A stretch of 64,000 bases of DNA from Chrysomallon squamiferum. Lineage: Eukaryota; Mollusca; Gastropoda; Neomphalida; Peltospiridae. Positions 27,708 through 54,500 of this stretch are shown in pieces. The stretch spans positions 4,336,879 to 4,400,878 of the forward strand of contig CM022679.1 of the NCBI GenBank assembly GCA_012295275.1, given 5' to 3'. The notes under the pieces were generated by a model, which was given only the letters and a program-made list of their open reading frames with translations, was not told where the DNA came from and ran no database searches. How positions within the stretch are numbered: the stretch's first letter is position 1; every line of letters begins with the position of its first letter. The position numbers were made by a program, and so were the translations under genes.

Positions 27708-29025
27708 AATATCACTATATATAATATTAACTATATACATACATTTTCCAAATTATGGGACGGTAATTAAAAAAGTACCTTACTTCTAACACATAACAGA
27801 AGCCGATGGAGAGATGTAAGAACTTCTGTTCGCAGTTACTGTTGTTTTAAACATTAGAAAAAGGTTATGTTATAGCTTCATAATAAATAACCATTCTTTC
27901 CTTCAGCCGTATATATCTGGATTATAACGATATTTCTTTTTTCTTTCAGTATACTAATTAATCAACGCCTCGGTAGTGTTACCGTAAGAGTCATTTGTTA
28001 TGCAATAATGAACCCGCATTGTATGAACAGGAAATCTCAAAACGCCAGCTCTCCACGCCAGCAAAATTACTGTAGATTAGAAAACCAATTTGTATCTAGC
28101 GTGCTGGACAGATTATCAAAGGGCTGTTAATTTGGCAACAATATTTCTGCAATGAATGAAATTAAGACTGAACTAACTGAACTGAAGCGACGAGGCGATA
28201 AGGTTTACGCAGCATTTATGAGCTACGTTTAACAGTAAATCAAATAGATTTCGACATGAGGAAAACAATTATCCGGTTACATGAGCACGGTTTTATAACA
28301 TCGCTATATATATGTAAAAGTAATATATATATATATATGTATGTATGTATGTATGTACTCATATCTCCACTTACTCCGCTATTTTGGCGTATCTTTTGTC
28401 TGTGTGTGTGTGTGTCTGTGTGTCTGTGTGTGTGTGCGTGCGTGCTTTCGTGATTATTAGAGTTATTGCTCCTTTACTTTCAGTCGGTCATTCTCAACGT
28501 TTAACTGGTACGTAATGTCCTGTTCTCTAAACAACATTTAAGAGAGAATTTGCTTCCACTCGACAGAAAGATGTTATGGTTATTTCTTTGTTCACCACCG
28601 TTAAAAAACATTTTAACGCTAAAGAAAAAAAAAACAGCTGAAATTTTGTCGCTTTCGTTCGCTCTTCTCTAAATAAAATAATTACCAACAAATATAAATT
28701 TGTATCATTTTATTCTGTGATTAAAACAAAGCAAAAATATCAGTGTCTAAAAATCGTCACTTTTTCAAAGTGTAAAGTACCTGGTTTATCGTGTGTACTT
28801 TGTTTTTGACGAGTTATTTTTTTTTTAAAAAGGAAATAAATTCAAGTCGTTGCTTTTGAAGCTATCTCTAGTAAAATATAAAAAATTGAAATCGTGATAA
28901 AGTATCAAAGAAATAAAAGGTGTATGTGTGGTGGAGTTCATAAATAAAGTTGTTTGTTTACCTTCATACGATGAAGTGAATCAGTTTTAAGTACAGCATT
29001 AACTGTCCAGTTTTATATCTTTTTG

Positions 29026-29056
<31 letters not shown>

Positions 29057-29519
29057 TTATAATAATTATTATTATTATTAATTTTGATAACTTATTGTCA
29101 ATTTTATTTATCTCTAAGACGACATTTTTATTATCATTATTTATATTTATCTAAAATTCGTGTGCATTATTACTAAATAAAATAGTTTAGAAATGGACTC
29201 ACTTTAAATGTTCTTAATTCTGTTCTCACCACCACACTTTGCTGTTTAATAAAATAAAATTGGCACAGAGTGGAACGGGAGAAACACGCGGTTATAAATT
29301 CTTAGAGTGACCGTTCCTGGACTGACATATACATATCTCTTTTCATGTGACGTGAATAAGAAACATCTAAGGATTGAAAGATGATAACAGTTTTAAAATA
29401 ACTAAACTGTACAACGGATGAAATGATTGATGGAATGATTGCATATGTGAATAAATGACATTCCTTTTCGTAAATTATGACTCATGTTCATATCTGACCA
29501 TCTGTGTCAATATATCTTA

Positions 29520-29522
<3 letters not shown>

Positions 29523-29575
<53 letters not shown>
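29523..29575. repeat. (CA)n
   Basis: Perfect CA array. Confidence 0.96.
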
Positions 29576-29577
<2 letters not shown>

Positions 29578-29689
29578 GCACAGTAACACACACAAGCACA
29601 GACGCAATATTCAATTTCCTTATGAAAAATAATTACCATGTAAAACATGGAAAGGATCATAAAACAAAATGTATGTTTGTTTATGAAGG

Positions 29690-29795
29690 CCTATGTTTGT
29701 ATGTATGCGTGTATGCATATATGTATGTATGTGTGTGTGTGTATGTATGTATGTATGTATGTATGTATGTATATATGTATGTATGTGTGTGTGTA
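29690..29795. repeat. (TGTA)n with (GT)n patches
   Basis: Imperfect tetranucleotide array that may lie at the end of the nAChR 3' untranslated region. Confidence 0.9.
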
Positions 29796-29802
29796 TAAAT
29801 AT

Positions 29803-29808
29803 TTTATT
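29803..29808 (-). terminator. Possible polyadenylation signal of the nAChR gene
   Basis: This is the first AATAAA I find on the minus strand after the stop codon, about 835 nt downstream. It sits next to a (TGTA)n tract. No nearer canonical hexamer is seen. A variant signal closer to the stop is equally possible. Confidence 0.2.
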
Positions 29809-30642
29809 AATGAATATAAAAAAGAAAAGTAAAATCCAGCAATTATGCAGCCTTATTTGTAAATATATACAATAATATTTTTACTATTATTCAAACATTT
29901 GTGATATGTATGTAACAGTCTAGCAGACTATGGTGTAATATAAATATGATAAAAACACAAAAAACAAAACAAAAGATTACTGTAATCAGGAAAACATCGT
30001 AAAGTTCGTTGTTTAACAAACAATAATCTATACTAGATATATAAAGAAATGAACAAAATGAATTTAAAAAAGTATTTACAGTACAATTATTAATCTAAAA
30101 GTGAGTAATAAAACTGATTTTCATCTTAGAATGGAAATATAGTATGGACACTTAAGTACACACAAAAATCCACACATAGAGATTGAGAACAGGGTGAATC
30201 AAGATCAGAGGGTGTGAGATAGACTGAAAAATGCGGACAGACAAATAGACAGTGAGACAGCTGGACTGAGAGAGGATGACGGAAAGTATACGAGTTCAAC
30301 AAAGATGGAAAGAAAAACACGAAGAAAGAGGAAAAAGGAAAAGAAAATGGCTGCATGAAAGCGAAAAGTGAGATGAATTTTTCTCATAACTGATATTCAG
30401 TAACTGTTAAAATATCACAATAATTTTTTTTCTAACCAGACAACACGTAACATAACGAATGTAGACAAACGACGATATATACAAATAAAAATTGCATATG
30501 TAACCATGATCACAATAGTTCATGTAGTAATCACTGTGCGAACAAAGAGAAATTCTAAAACTGATTTCACGCCGTCCCAGGAATGGTCTGTTTCCGTTAT
30601 TTGCCTTCTGTTCCTTTTTGCTGTCTTCTGGGCAGTCAGTCG

Positions 30643-43690
<13,048 letters not shown>

Positions 43691-43733
43691 TCGACACCAA
43701 GATCCGAGCCGCTCTACTTCAGTCCCCCGAGTT
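43691..43733 (-). other. 5' untranslated part of exon 1 behind a splice acceptor
   Basis: On the minus strand, 43 nt before the ATG, the sequence reads TTTTTTTCTTCCAG followed by AACTCGGGGG. This is a strong polypyrimidine tract and acceptor. The transcript therefore probably begins in another exon further upstream (above 43,740). The reading frame is open from the acceptor to the ATG, so a longer N-terminus cannot be excluded, though the signal peptide makes the annotated ATG the better choice. Confidence 0.55.
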
Positions 43734-43969
43734 CTGGAAGAAAAAAATCAAATGAATGAAAGAAAATGAAGAAATATTTATGTTGTCTGTAAAACAATTT
43801 GTTACATAAATGATTATAGATTATAACAAAAATTCATACATTGTTGTTATAATAACAATAAGAATAATAATCATTATTATAATAATCAGAACAATAATAA
43901 TAAGAAGAAGAAGAAGAAGAAAGTTAAGGTCATTTATATTTAGAGCTATCACACTGAACAATAACAGAA

Positions 43970-44720
43970 AGAACAAATTAACAGAATCACATCTGATGAA
44001 AGAAAGAAAGAGAGATGTCGATATAATGAAAGAGAGAGAGAAAGAAAGAACGAAGGAAATGACTGTAAGAAAAAAAAGGAGTAAAGAAAAACGAAGAACA
44101 ATATAAGAAAATAACAAAGAAATAAAGAAAGAGTGTTGACAAAAAAGATGAATTAATCAATAATTTAATCTAGGATTTATAATACAATGTTCATAAAAAA
44201 ACATATTAATAAGCAAAAGTCTTGGCATGAACAGACGGCTGAATGGAAAACAGAATCTAAAGCGAAAAACGAAAAAAAAAAAGAGAAATTAAATCTTGTT
44301 GATTGAGTGAATAAATAAAATTAAAGAAAGATGAAAAATACAAAAGAAACAAGAAAAGGAAAGGAGGAAAGGAAGAAAATAAATAAATAATAAATAACCA
44401 TTTGATGAGAACATTGACCTTCAAGAAAAAACAACAATAAAACGAAACAAAAAACAACAACAACAAAAAAATAACAACCAGAAAAATGTTACAAAGACAG
44501 AAAAAAAAAACTGTCACAGAACGTATATGACCTAGTAAACGAAATTAAATTTGAAGCTGAAAGGAAGAAGAAAAGAAAGAATAAAGGACATACAGAAAAA
44601 ACAAAGAATAAAAACAAAGGAAAGAAAAAAAGAAAAAAAGGAGAGAATGCGTAAATGAATGAATGAATATGGACATTTAATAAAAAAAATTAAAAGAAAG
44701 AAAGAGAGAAAGAATAAATA
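43970..44720. repeat. Purine-rich (GAAA)-like tract
   Basis: A long A/G-biased stretch on the plus strand with few pyrimidines, just upstream of the first coding exon. It is pyrimidine-rich in the gene's sense. Confidence 0.7.
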
Positions 44721-45117
44721 AATTAATTAATTAATTAAAACAAGCTAGCATAACAAATATTATAACTAAACTAACAAATAAATCGAGAGAATTAAAATAG
44801 CAATACTATGTAATGCTATGCTTGTAAAAGCAAAACGTAGATGGAAACAGAAGTGTTAAGGTGAGCTGCTTCAACGTTAGAAAATCTGTCGAGTTTTGTC
44901 GCCGTCAGTTCACTGACATTTGTAGCTGATTCGATTATCTGAACGTGTTTATAACTTAAACGTTAGAATAATCTCGTTTAGAAATGTCATATTCAAATTC
45001 TGTTCATTTTACTGAAGCTCCCTGACCGCACCATTTAACCCAGATATGTGTTTATTTTCTTGTTTTTTTTTTGTTTTTTGTGTGTGTATGTGTGTGTATT
45101 TATATATATATATATAC

Positions 45118-45119
<2 letters not shown>

Positions 45120-45200
<81 letters not shown>
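45120..45200. repeat. (AG)n
   Basis: Perfect array preceded by a short TA array. Confidence 0.97.
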
Positions 45201-45204
<4 letters not shown>

Positions 45205-46084
45205 AATATTATTTGCATTGACCTAATGTTATTACGATTATGAAATCATTATAACAATCGTAAATAAATTTTAAAATATAAAAATAAAAATGCAAAACTG
45301 CAAGAGCATGAACGTAACGATATACTCTAACCGTACAAATACAAGTGCTGGAACCAAAAGAACATTCATAATAGAGGTGAAAATGATCGCTATAAACATC
45401 AACAAAAAATAAAACCGGTGAAGAAATACAAACACACATATGGGCGGACCCACTGCTTTGGACAGTGGGGAAATTTCATTATGCGAGTACAAAACAAAAC
45501 CATTTTCATTTAAGAAATAAAAAAATAAAATGATATGATAGACAAAAAATATAAAATAAAATAATAAAAAATAAATAAAAAGAGGCGTGTGAGATCAGTT
45601 CTTTGGCTCGCATATGCACAATCAGAAACGCACAAGTAAGAAAACACGACAGATGAAATGGGTTAATATTCACGCACATTGTGTTAAACTGAGTCACAAA
45701 GAAACACTCATAAACCCTGCGTTTATACTGGGTCTTCGGGGACCATAACTCAACGATCTATCCTTTCTCTTTATTTTTTTTATTTTTTTTTTCACTCGTC
45801 TCTTTCCGAACGAGAAAACGCCAAAGGCTGAGAGGACTAGAATGCGCTTTTGAATATTTTATGTCTTCGAAAGTCGAGAGTGTGAAAGTCGCTGAATTAC
45901 AGTGACATTACAAATCGAACGATATTGACAGATATGTAAATTTTTCACTCAGTTTGGGGTCTGCATTTATATCGAATAGATCAATGAATTTATGGGTCAC
46001 ACAGGTATGAATAAGAAAAGAGGGTGTATGTTATTTTATAATGCTATAAAAGTCACTTATACAGAACTACACCACAAACTCATA

Positions 46085-46116
46085 CCAACACACAAACACA
46101 CACATACACAAACAAA

Positions 46117-46156
<40 letters not shown>

Positions 46157-46250
46157 AACACACAGACAGACAGACACACACACATACAGACACAAACACC
46201 TACACACACAAACACACTGACAGACATACACACAAACGCACACACACGTC
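46085..46250. repeat. (CA)n, interrupted
   Basis: CA dinucleotides with AAC, CAGA and CATA interruptions. Confidence 0.93.
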
Positions 46251-46369
46251 ACAGTATTGTTAAATAATCATAAGTATTTGATCTTACACCGTTTTAATAA
46301 TACTTTTAATTTACTGCTAATTACAACATAAAACAAACATAAATTCCATTTTAATAAAAGTTATATAAT

Positions 46370-46915
46370 ATTATAACAGTGAATATATACCATCAGTCAA
46401 TTTAATTATAATGTAAACTATATCCATAAACGTAACCTTTCTGCTGTTATTTATATTAAAGCATTTAAATATCAACGTTTTTAACGTACTGTAAGCTAAC
46501 TGTAGTTATTTTGTATTTTAATGTAGGTAAAATCCTCTTGTTGCTTTATTAGACAATTACTGTGTTATTATAATGAATTATTTATACAAGATGGTTTTCT
46601 CTATTATGACATATCTAGCTGTTATGACATACTATGACATATTTTCAACTTTATTATAACAGTAATATTAATGCGCATTTTAAAACATTTACTCTATATA
46701 TTATTATAACAGTAAATAGTAACTGTTATTCTAACGTATTTAAATACCAACCATTTTGTCTCTGTTTTGTTTTAATAGTGAATGTTGTAACTATTGTAAC
46801 GTTTTGATATAAAATATAGTTATACCAGTTGATATTCAGCAGTTGTAACGTATCTTAATACTAATATTTTCTCTCCGTTTTATTATAACAGTGAATATTA
46901 GCTGCAAGAATGTTT
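46370..46915. repeat. Degenerate tandem repeat with TTATTATAACAGTGAATATT units
   Basis: Blocks with TATTATAACAGTRAATA recur at about 46,370, 46,650, 46,705 and 46,880. They alternate with AACGTATTTAAATACCAAC-like blocks. The unit is roughly 65-130 bp and strongly decayed. Confidence 0.55.
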
Positions 46916-47954
46916 ATGCACAAAATTAACGCTGTTCCTTTTCGAACAGGGCTGGTTAACAAATTTTAAATGCTTTCAGTCAAATGGTTTATCGCCATTT
47001 TTAGTTTTATGTTGTATCGCTGTAGGAAATTTTTAACACGTTGTAATTCTAGCAGTTTATAAAACAGAACGTCAGATGTAGTGAATTTTAACACAAGCCA
47101 CATGTTTTTCTATTACGTAAACACGAGAAGGAAATCGTGTCCAGGTACATACAAATATCGATCGTCAGTACCGTTTCATGTTTTACGATCCAAACCGGCT
47201 TCTCTCGACATTGTTTTTTTTTGTTTTTTTTTCACTGCCGAAAATCAAACCACAAAAATAACGACTACGAAAGTGGCTTACCTTTTCAGAGTCTCTCCAT
47301 TTGGCTGTGTTTGTTTCACCGTCAGCAAGCGAAGAGAGAGATAAACAGAGGGATATTCCAAACAGAAACTTTGGATCAGCCGTGTATACCTATCGTCTGC
47401 TGTGCATGCTTTACCGCCAACTGGATCTTGTAAATGAATTCCTACGGAGTCGCAATATGGCAGCCGCGTTGAGGTTTTGTTATCGCAGATACGACGACAT
47501 TCGTTTCGTTTTCAAAACGTTCACTGCGTCCCCACTGACATTTTGCTGTGCGCTGGGTTTTTTTTTTTTTTCGAACAGATAACAGGGCTGATACAAAGTG
47601 GGTGATTGTCGTTTGTCTGATGTGGAATATCTGATAGTGTTGTTATTGTTGTTGTTGATGTTGTTGGTTTAGTGAGAGTTGGGGTAGGGGTTATTTTGTG
47701 ATCTCACAGCAGTGAACCATTTTAACATACCTTAGTTTAGAAAAATAACGAACAATAACAACATTTTTTTTTTTTTTTTTTTTTTTTTTTGTAGCAGCGT
47801 ATTTTATTACAAGCCAGTAACTATGAGTGTGTGTGCAAACAAATATAAACAAATACTCAAACAGACACGTATACTGACAATAAACAAAAACACAGACAAA
47901 CGAACTAACTAACAAATAAATATTTAACAAAGTCAGTTAATTAATTAATAGAAA

Positions 47955-48294
47955 ATATGCATTTTTGCAAATAGTCATAAAATATTTACAAGTTCCTATT
48001 TAAGCACTTAAGCTTTTCCATATCAACATAAGGGTGTCCCTGGCAACAATATATTTGAACAAAAAGGCTGGTATATTTGCATAGAGAAAAAAAATTAAAT
48101 AATAAATAAATAAACTAAGATGCAAATATATCAGAGACATGTATATTCTAACTAGAAGGAAGCTATTATTTTACAAGCGTCTACATATGCCAGTATTTCA
48201 GTGTCAGTATAAGGGTATTCCTTCGTACGATACAAATTAATTTTAAAAAAGGCTGGTATAATTATACAGAAAAACAAATAAACAAACAAATGAA

Positions 48295-48300
<6 letters not shown>
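47955..48300. repeat. Diverged tandem duplication, about 190 bp unit
   Basis: ATAAGGGTGTCCCT to AAAAAGGCTGGTATATTTGCATAGA (48,028-48,087) and ATAAGGGTATTCCT to AAAAAGGCTGGTATAATTATACAGA (48,210-48,270) correspond in order and spacing. Both run into A-rich AAAT repeats. Confidence 0.5.
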
Positions 48301-48337
<37 letters not shown>

Positions 48338-48338
48338 A
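48291..48338. repeat. (AAAT)n
   Basis: Perfect tetranucleotide array at the end of the second unit of the local duplication. Confidence 0.94.
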
Positions 48339-48783
48339 ATCACGAATTTTGTTTAGCACAACAGTATACTGTTTCAGAGCTGTAAATAATGACATCATAA
48401 TCATTCTTATCTGAATTACTTCGTTTTTGAAAACCGTATCCAAAAAGCTTGGGGATTTCACTCTTGTTCACTTATCAGTAACAATATCTGCTTCTGTATC
48501 ACATTTGTTTTGCTGAATTTCTATTTACATTCACAGCTACTGCGACAGAAACGTATGATAACATAAATAATTGATACACAGGCAAAATCAACTGTTCCAA
48601 GCTTTAGGGATTTGACGTCTGATTGTTACCTGTGAGTTTTGTTTGTACACTTACGTTATTATGACGCATTTGCTGTTAGGAGGTAAGGATATAAATAGTT
48701 GATGTACAGGACAGTATCATAATGCTATCTGGTGTAGCCCTTGGGGAGACTGTTGTTCTTACCATCATCTGTTTAAGTTATTT

Positions 48784-48958
48784 GTATGTACGTATGTATG
48801 TGTGTATGTATGTATGTGTGTATGTATGTAAATACGTATATAAGTATATATGTGTGTATGGGTGTGTGTATGTATGTATGTGAGTATGTATGTGTGTACG
48901 TATATATGTATATATGTTCGTATGTATGTATGCGTGTGTATGTATGCAAGCATATATG
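48784..48958. repeat. (TGTA)n, imperfect
   Basis: TGTA/TGTG tetranucleotides. Confidence 0.92.
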
Positions 48959-49819
48959 TATTGTATTGTTACTAAGGTATGTTAAAATGGTTACCAATAC
49001 ACATTTAAAGAAAGTTCTGTTTCTCTCATCGCATGTTATTTTGAAAATACAAATCATGATACAATTCTAGAAATACATTTTGAAGCTGATTTTCAGACAT
49101 ACCATAACGATCCTACACATCATTTATACTCATCAGAACACTCGTTCTGAACACTTTAGATCAGCCCTACAAAAGTGTAATATTTGTTATCCTAATTTAC
49201 ATAATTATAAAGTATCATTATTGTGTTAAATATGAATAGTTGACATAAACACGATAATTAGGAACATCGCAGGCCACAGCACTGAAAATTTAACCTGGAG
49301 GCGAGGATTGTCAGCAGCGATCAATAAAAGAGGTTCCGAATCGCCATGGAATTTAAAAATAACTACGGCTTGATTCCAAGATAATATTATTTTTTTTTTT
49401 TTCCAGTTCTATTTAAACTCGCGCAGCTGCGGCAAAATGGTGATAAAAAAGAGAGAACGTTTTAAATTTAGAGAGTTTTATAATGGTTTGTTTATTTAAA
49501 CTCACTAACGAGTCTTCGTTTAATATTACATTATTTGTTTGTTAGTCGAGTTTTGTTGTTGTTGTTTTTTGTTTGTTTGTGGGTTGTTTTTTTGTGGGTG
49601 TTTTTTGTGGGTTTGTGTGTGTGTGTCTGTTTGTGTTTGTGTGTGTGTGTGTGTGCCAGTGTTTTATCCATTTTAATTCTTCTTTTTTCTTTCATATTAT
49701 TACGTTCTTTTGTTATTTCTTTCTTTATTTATTCAGTAATCTGTTTTTTATTAACAGCATACTTTTATTAAAGTTATTTTGTTTGCTGACATATATAGGC
49801 GTATTTGCTTGATATTTGA

Positions 49820-49821
<2 letters not shown>

Positions 49822-49896
<75 letters not shown>
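49822..49896. repeat. (TC)n
   Basis: Perfect array. Confidence 0.97.
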
Positions 49897-49901
<5 letters not shown>

Positions 49902-50416
49902 CAATATTTAGTATTAATCTAGTGTATTTAAAAAAAAAATTAATGATTAATAAATAACAATAAAATAAAAGAAGAAGAAGAACGTCAACATCAAAATAAA
50001 TAAATAAAATTAAAATGAAATAAAATCAAAATAAAATCAAGTAAAGTAAAGTAAAGAAAAATAAATTAAAATAAAGTAGCCAGAATTAAAACAAAATACC
50101 GATAAAGTTAAAATAACTCGTTTTCTTTGAATAATTGTGCAATAATTGATTTAACACAATCAAATTAATATTTCAGACGTGAAGAATCTATCGCCTGCTA
50201 ACAGTACGGCACACGGGAGATTAGTGTATCGTACGTAATTTCCTGTGACTGCCAGCGCGTGCGGGAATTCTCGATTTCACCTCGGAGATAACCCTGGTGA
50301 TAAAATATGGCTGACAGGAGTAGAGCTATAGTTAAATATTGTGTGCGTGCAATATTAAAACAGATGTGTTTAGTTTTTGTTTTGTTTCATTTCCTACTTT
50401 TTCTTCTACTTCTTTT

Positions 50417-50507
50417 ATTATTATTATTATTATTATTGTTGTTATTATTATTATTATTATTATTATTGTTATTATTGTTATTATTGTTATTATTATTATT
50501 ATTATTA

Positions 50508-50542
<35 letters not shown>

Positions 50543-50551
50543 ATTATTATT
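50417..50551. repeat. (ATT)n with GTT interruptions
   Basis: 135 bp trinucleotide array. Confidence 0.95.
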
Positions 50552-50674
50552 AGACAAAAAAATAAAAAAATAAGCTGACATACATTATGGATTATTAGAT
50601 GAATAGATAAATAATTAGAGAAAAAAGAAAAAAATAAGAGAGACATAGAGATGGAGAGATTAGGTGAGAGATGA

Positions 50675-50678
<4 letters not shown>

Positions 50679-50749
<71 letters not shown>

Positions 50750-50815
50750 TAGAGAGAGAGAGCGAGAGAGAGAGAGGGAGAGAGAGAGAGAGGGGAGAGA
50801 GAGAGAGAGAGAAGG
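50679..50815. repeat. (AG)n, interrupted
   Basis: GA array with scattered C, T and extra G, so older than the perfect arrays. Confidence 0.95.
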
Positions 50816-51150
50816 GGTGCAATATAAATTTATGTCTGGTATTTGGAGATATTTTTCATTTTTCTCAGACAATAATTTATGTGCATTTTTATTTTTTTAA
50901 CACTTAGAGAGATTTACGTCTGTAATAAATGTTATATTATAAAGCGGTCGTAGAATTAATTACAAATTTAACAATTCTAGTCACGTTTTAAATGTCTGGC
51001 AGGATACTGAAGTCGATTTTTTCTCTTTCTTTTTCTACAGTTAATGGATGTCATAAATTATGACATAATAATTTTGTTTAGGTGCATTATGTATTCATGT
51101 TGATTGGACATTCAGGTTGGTGCAAATAAATGTAGACATCATGTTAATTT

Positions 51151-51255
<105 letters not shown>

Positions 51256-51384
51256 GATTAGCTTAAAATCATTATTTTATTTCTGTCGTTGTTGTTGATG
51301 ATGATGTCGGCGGCGTTGGAGCCGTTGCTGAAGATTTACTGAAGGGAGTGGTCTGTTTACTTTTTTGGGGTCCCTTCATTTTTT

Positions 51385-51410
51385 TTTTTCTAATCATTTT
51401 ATTTTTTTAT

Positions 51411-51440
<30 letters not shown>
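51385..51440. repeat. T-rich run
   Basis: Long T-runs with few interruptions. Confidence 0.85.
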
Positions 51441-51444
<4 letters not shown>

Positions 51445-51809
51445 TTTGCGGAATTTTTTTTTTATGAAAAGAAAAGCAATCTAAGTGTCTAAGAAAATGT
51501 AAAAGTATTCTCAATTTAATAAAGTTTGATTTATTGGGATTTTTTTTTTTCCTTTGTTTCGTTTTTTGTTATTATTTTATTTTGTCATTAATTTTGTCAT
51601 GAATATTTAACGAAAATATGTCATTAATATATTTATGAAAAGAAAAGAAAATAAAGAAAGGGAAGTATATAATACATTTACAAAATAAGAGTAATTTACT
51701 ACTTATACGAGAATTTAATTGGGTTATTTGGGGTTATTTTGATTGTTTACTTTGAAACATTTCCCCATCTTACCCATTAACTTCTCTTAAGTTTTTTTCT
51801 TTATATATA

Positions 51810-51970
51810 TACAAAACATATATATATGTGTGTGTGTGTGAGTGTGTGTGTATATATATGTATGTATTGTATTTATGTGCGTATATACGTATGTATTGAT
51901 ATATGTATGAAAGTATGTTTGTATGTATGTATGTATGCATGTATGTATGTATGTATATATATATGTATGT
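51810..51970. repeat. (TA)n, (GT)n and (TGTA)n
   Basis: Mixed, imperfect arrays. Confidence 0.88.
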
Positions 51971-52366
51971 ATCAATGTCAATATTTTTTCGTATTATTTT
52001 AATTTTGTCAGTTTTAATTTCTGTTCCTAATCTTCTGTTAATTTCCCTGCACGTGTTAATATTTTCCTATGATATTTAATTTCCCTATTTGGGCTAAAAG
52101 GAAATTAACTCTGATCTTGTGGCGTGGCTTGTCCACTCATGTTCTACTGGAACCACTGACATCAATAAACGTGCTGGCTGATTTCTTGTCAAACACGTAT
52201 TTTGCAAACTGCTGCTGATAAAAAGAATTACTGCGGGTTCTGATTAGATTTTCTGATACATTTATTATTTCGATTTTGATGTGTTTTCTTCTGCAGCTGG
52301 GAGTCGTAAATTTTTGTGTCTTCTTTAGTGTAGAAAGTGGCGATTATCTTGACAACCTGTGTTAGG

Positions 52367-52370
52367 ATGT

Positions 52371-52429
<59 letters not shown>

Positions 52430-52700
52430 TGTATGTGCAAGTTTGTATGTATATGTGTTTGTATATGTTTTATGTGTATGTATGAGTGAATCAGTGTGTG
52501 TATATGTGTCTGTATAAGTATGTATGTGCATGTATGTGTTTTTGTATGTTTGTTTGTATAGGTGTATGTTTATATGAGTATGTATGAGTGAATAAGTGTG
52601 TTTGTGATGTGTCTGTATAAGTATGTATGTACATGTATGTACATGTATGTGTTTTTTTGTTTGTATAGGTGTATGTTTATATGTGTGTAGGTGTATGTGT
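52367..52700. repeat. (GT)n and GTAT-rich tract
   Basis: A perfect GT array to about 52,428, then degenerate copies of a GTATGTGTTTGTATA-like unit, partly duplicated (52,470-52,560 and 52,570-52,660). Confidence 0.85.
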
Positions 52701-53751
52701 AAAAGAGAAGGAGAAACAAAGAGAGATGTTCGTTTCTTTATTGTTATTTGGGTGTGGTGCTTGTATTTTATTTATTATAATAGTTATTATTTTGATCGTA
52801 AGTTAAAGAAATGCAGATTAATATATTTAAAGTCGTAATGTATTATCTGTATGTATATGATTGTGTGCTGTGTGTTTATTTATATTATTATAGGCAATAA
52901 TAATATAAAAATGTTATTGCTGATTTTGTTTTAATGATAATACAAATTTCAAAAATATACTGACAACCTTGAACTCATCGGCAACTACATTCAAAACAAT
53001 CAAACAACACCGACAATAATGACGATAACAATAACAGCTTTAACAACAACGATAACAGTAACAACGATAGCAGCAACAGCAATAACAACAAAAACATCAA
53101 CAACAACAATAATAAGAATAATAGTAATAGTAATAATAATAAGTTTGATTTATGTTACACATCTATTCTGCACAGTTCCTGTAGATTCGCGTTACACAAG
53201 ACCAAAGCTACGTAACATGAAACCGTTAAAAACAAAGCTTTACATACATACATACATACATATATATATCTATATAAAAAATCGTTACCTTCTTAATTTG
53301 TTTTCCTGATAACTCGAACACACACGTTTCTCATCTGAAGTAAATACAGCTTCAGATCTTCTTCTTCTATTCTCTTTTACTTCCTCCCTCCTTTCTTCTT
53401 CTTTCTATCCGTATTTCCTCGTATTTATTTTTTTTTTTTTCTTCTTTTTTTTTTTTTTTTCTTTGTTATATACCCTAGCACTCTCTGTGTATATTTAAAG
53501 CGTTTGTATCGGAGAGTCGGCTCGTTTTAAAACGTGTGTCGTTTGATCGTAAACGTTGAAGCGATCGTTAACAAATCTCTTCTCAAGAATTTCTACAAGA
53601 GGTATACTATTCGACAGAAAGGCGATGTCTTTCTTCTCGGCGATCAATACCTCTGTCACGATACATTCATAACAGTCCCGCCGTTTTACAAAAGCCTTGG
53701 TTCTTTTTCCATTACGATATTTTCTTCTGTTTCTATTTCTTTTTCTTTTTC

Positions 53752-53788
<37 letters not shown>
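53752..53788. repeat. T20-A17 inverted homopolymers
   Basis: Twenty T directly followed by seventeen A, with no spacer. Confidence 0.95.
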
Positions 53789-54115
53789 TAAGAAAAGATT
53801 CACAAAAACAACGACTCGGCAGAGTTCCAAATCGTTTCAAATGAATCTTATTGCTGCTGGTGATTTTCACATCAGTATTATTTGCGAAATAGTTCTCTGC
53901 CAACGGGGCAGGATGATAGGGAAGTCATTAGCTTCGTTAATCTGCATAGAACGCAGGCCTCATTCGGTTTGATTTGTGTGCAGAAAAATGTTTGGTATGT
54001 TTTCGTCTGTGGCGGCTCTTCTCGGTGATTCCTGGACACCCGGGGTCGAGTCTGTTACACGTGACGTTGTGAATTTACAATATTTCTTTCTTTTTCTTTT
54101 CTTTTTTTAAATATT

Positions 54116-54168
54116 TTTATTTATTTATTTTATTTATTTTATTTATTTATTTATTTTATTTTTTTTTT
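54116..54168. repeat. (TTTA)n
   Basis: Imperfect tetranucleotide array. Confidence 0.9.
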
Positions 54169-54301
54169 GTTTCTTTGTTCTTGTTATACATTTAATACTT
54201 GGTGGTATTTATTTAATATAAATAAAAGAATAAAAACAGTTGCAGGCAGAAATAAACATGAAGGGATACCAGTATTGCAAAACACACTCAGAAACTGAGA
54301 G

Positions 54302-54500
<199 letters not shown>

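Noticed and set aside
54020-54065. B-box-like GGGGTCGAGTCTG
   Set aside because: No matching A box upstream and no tRNA fold.
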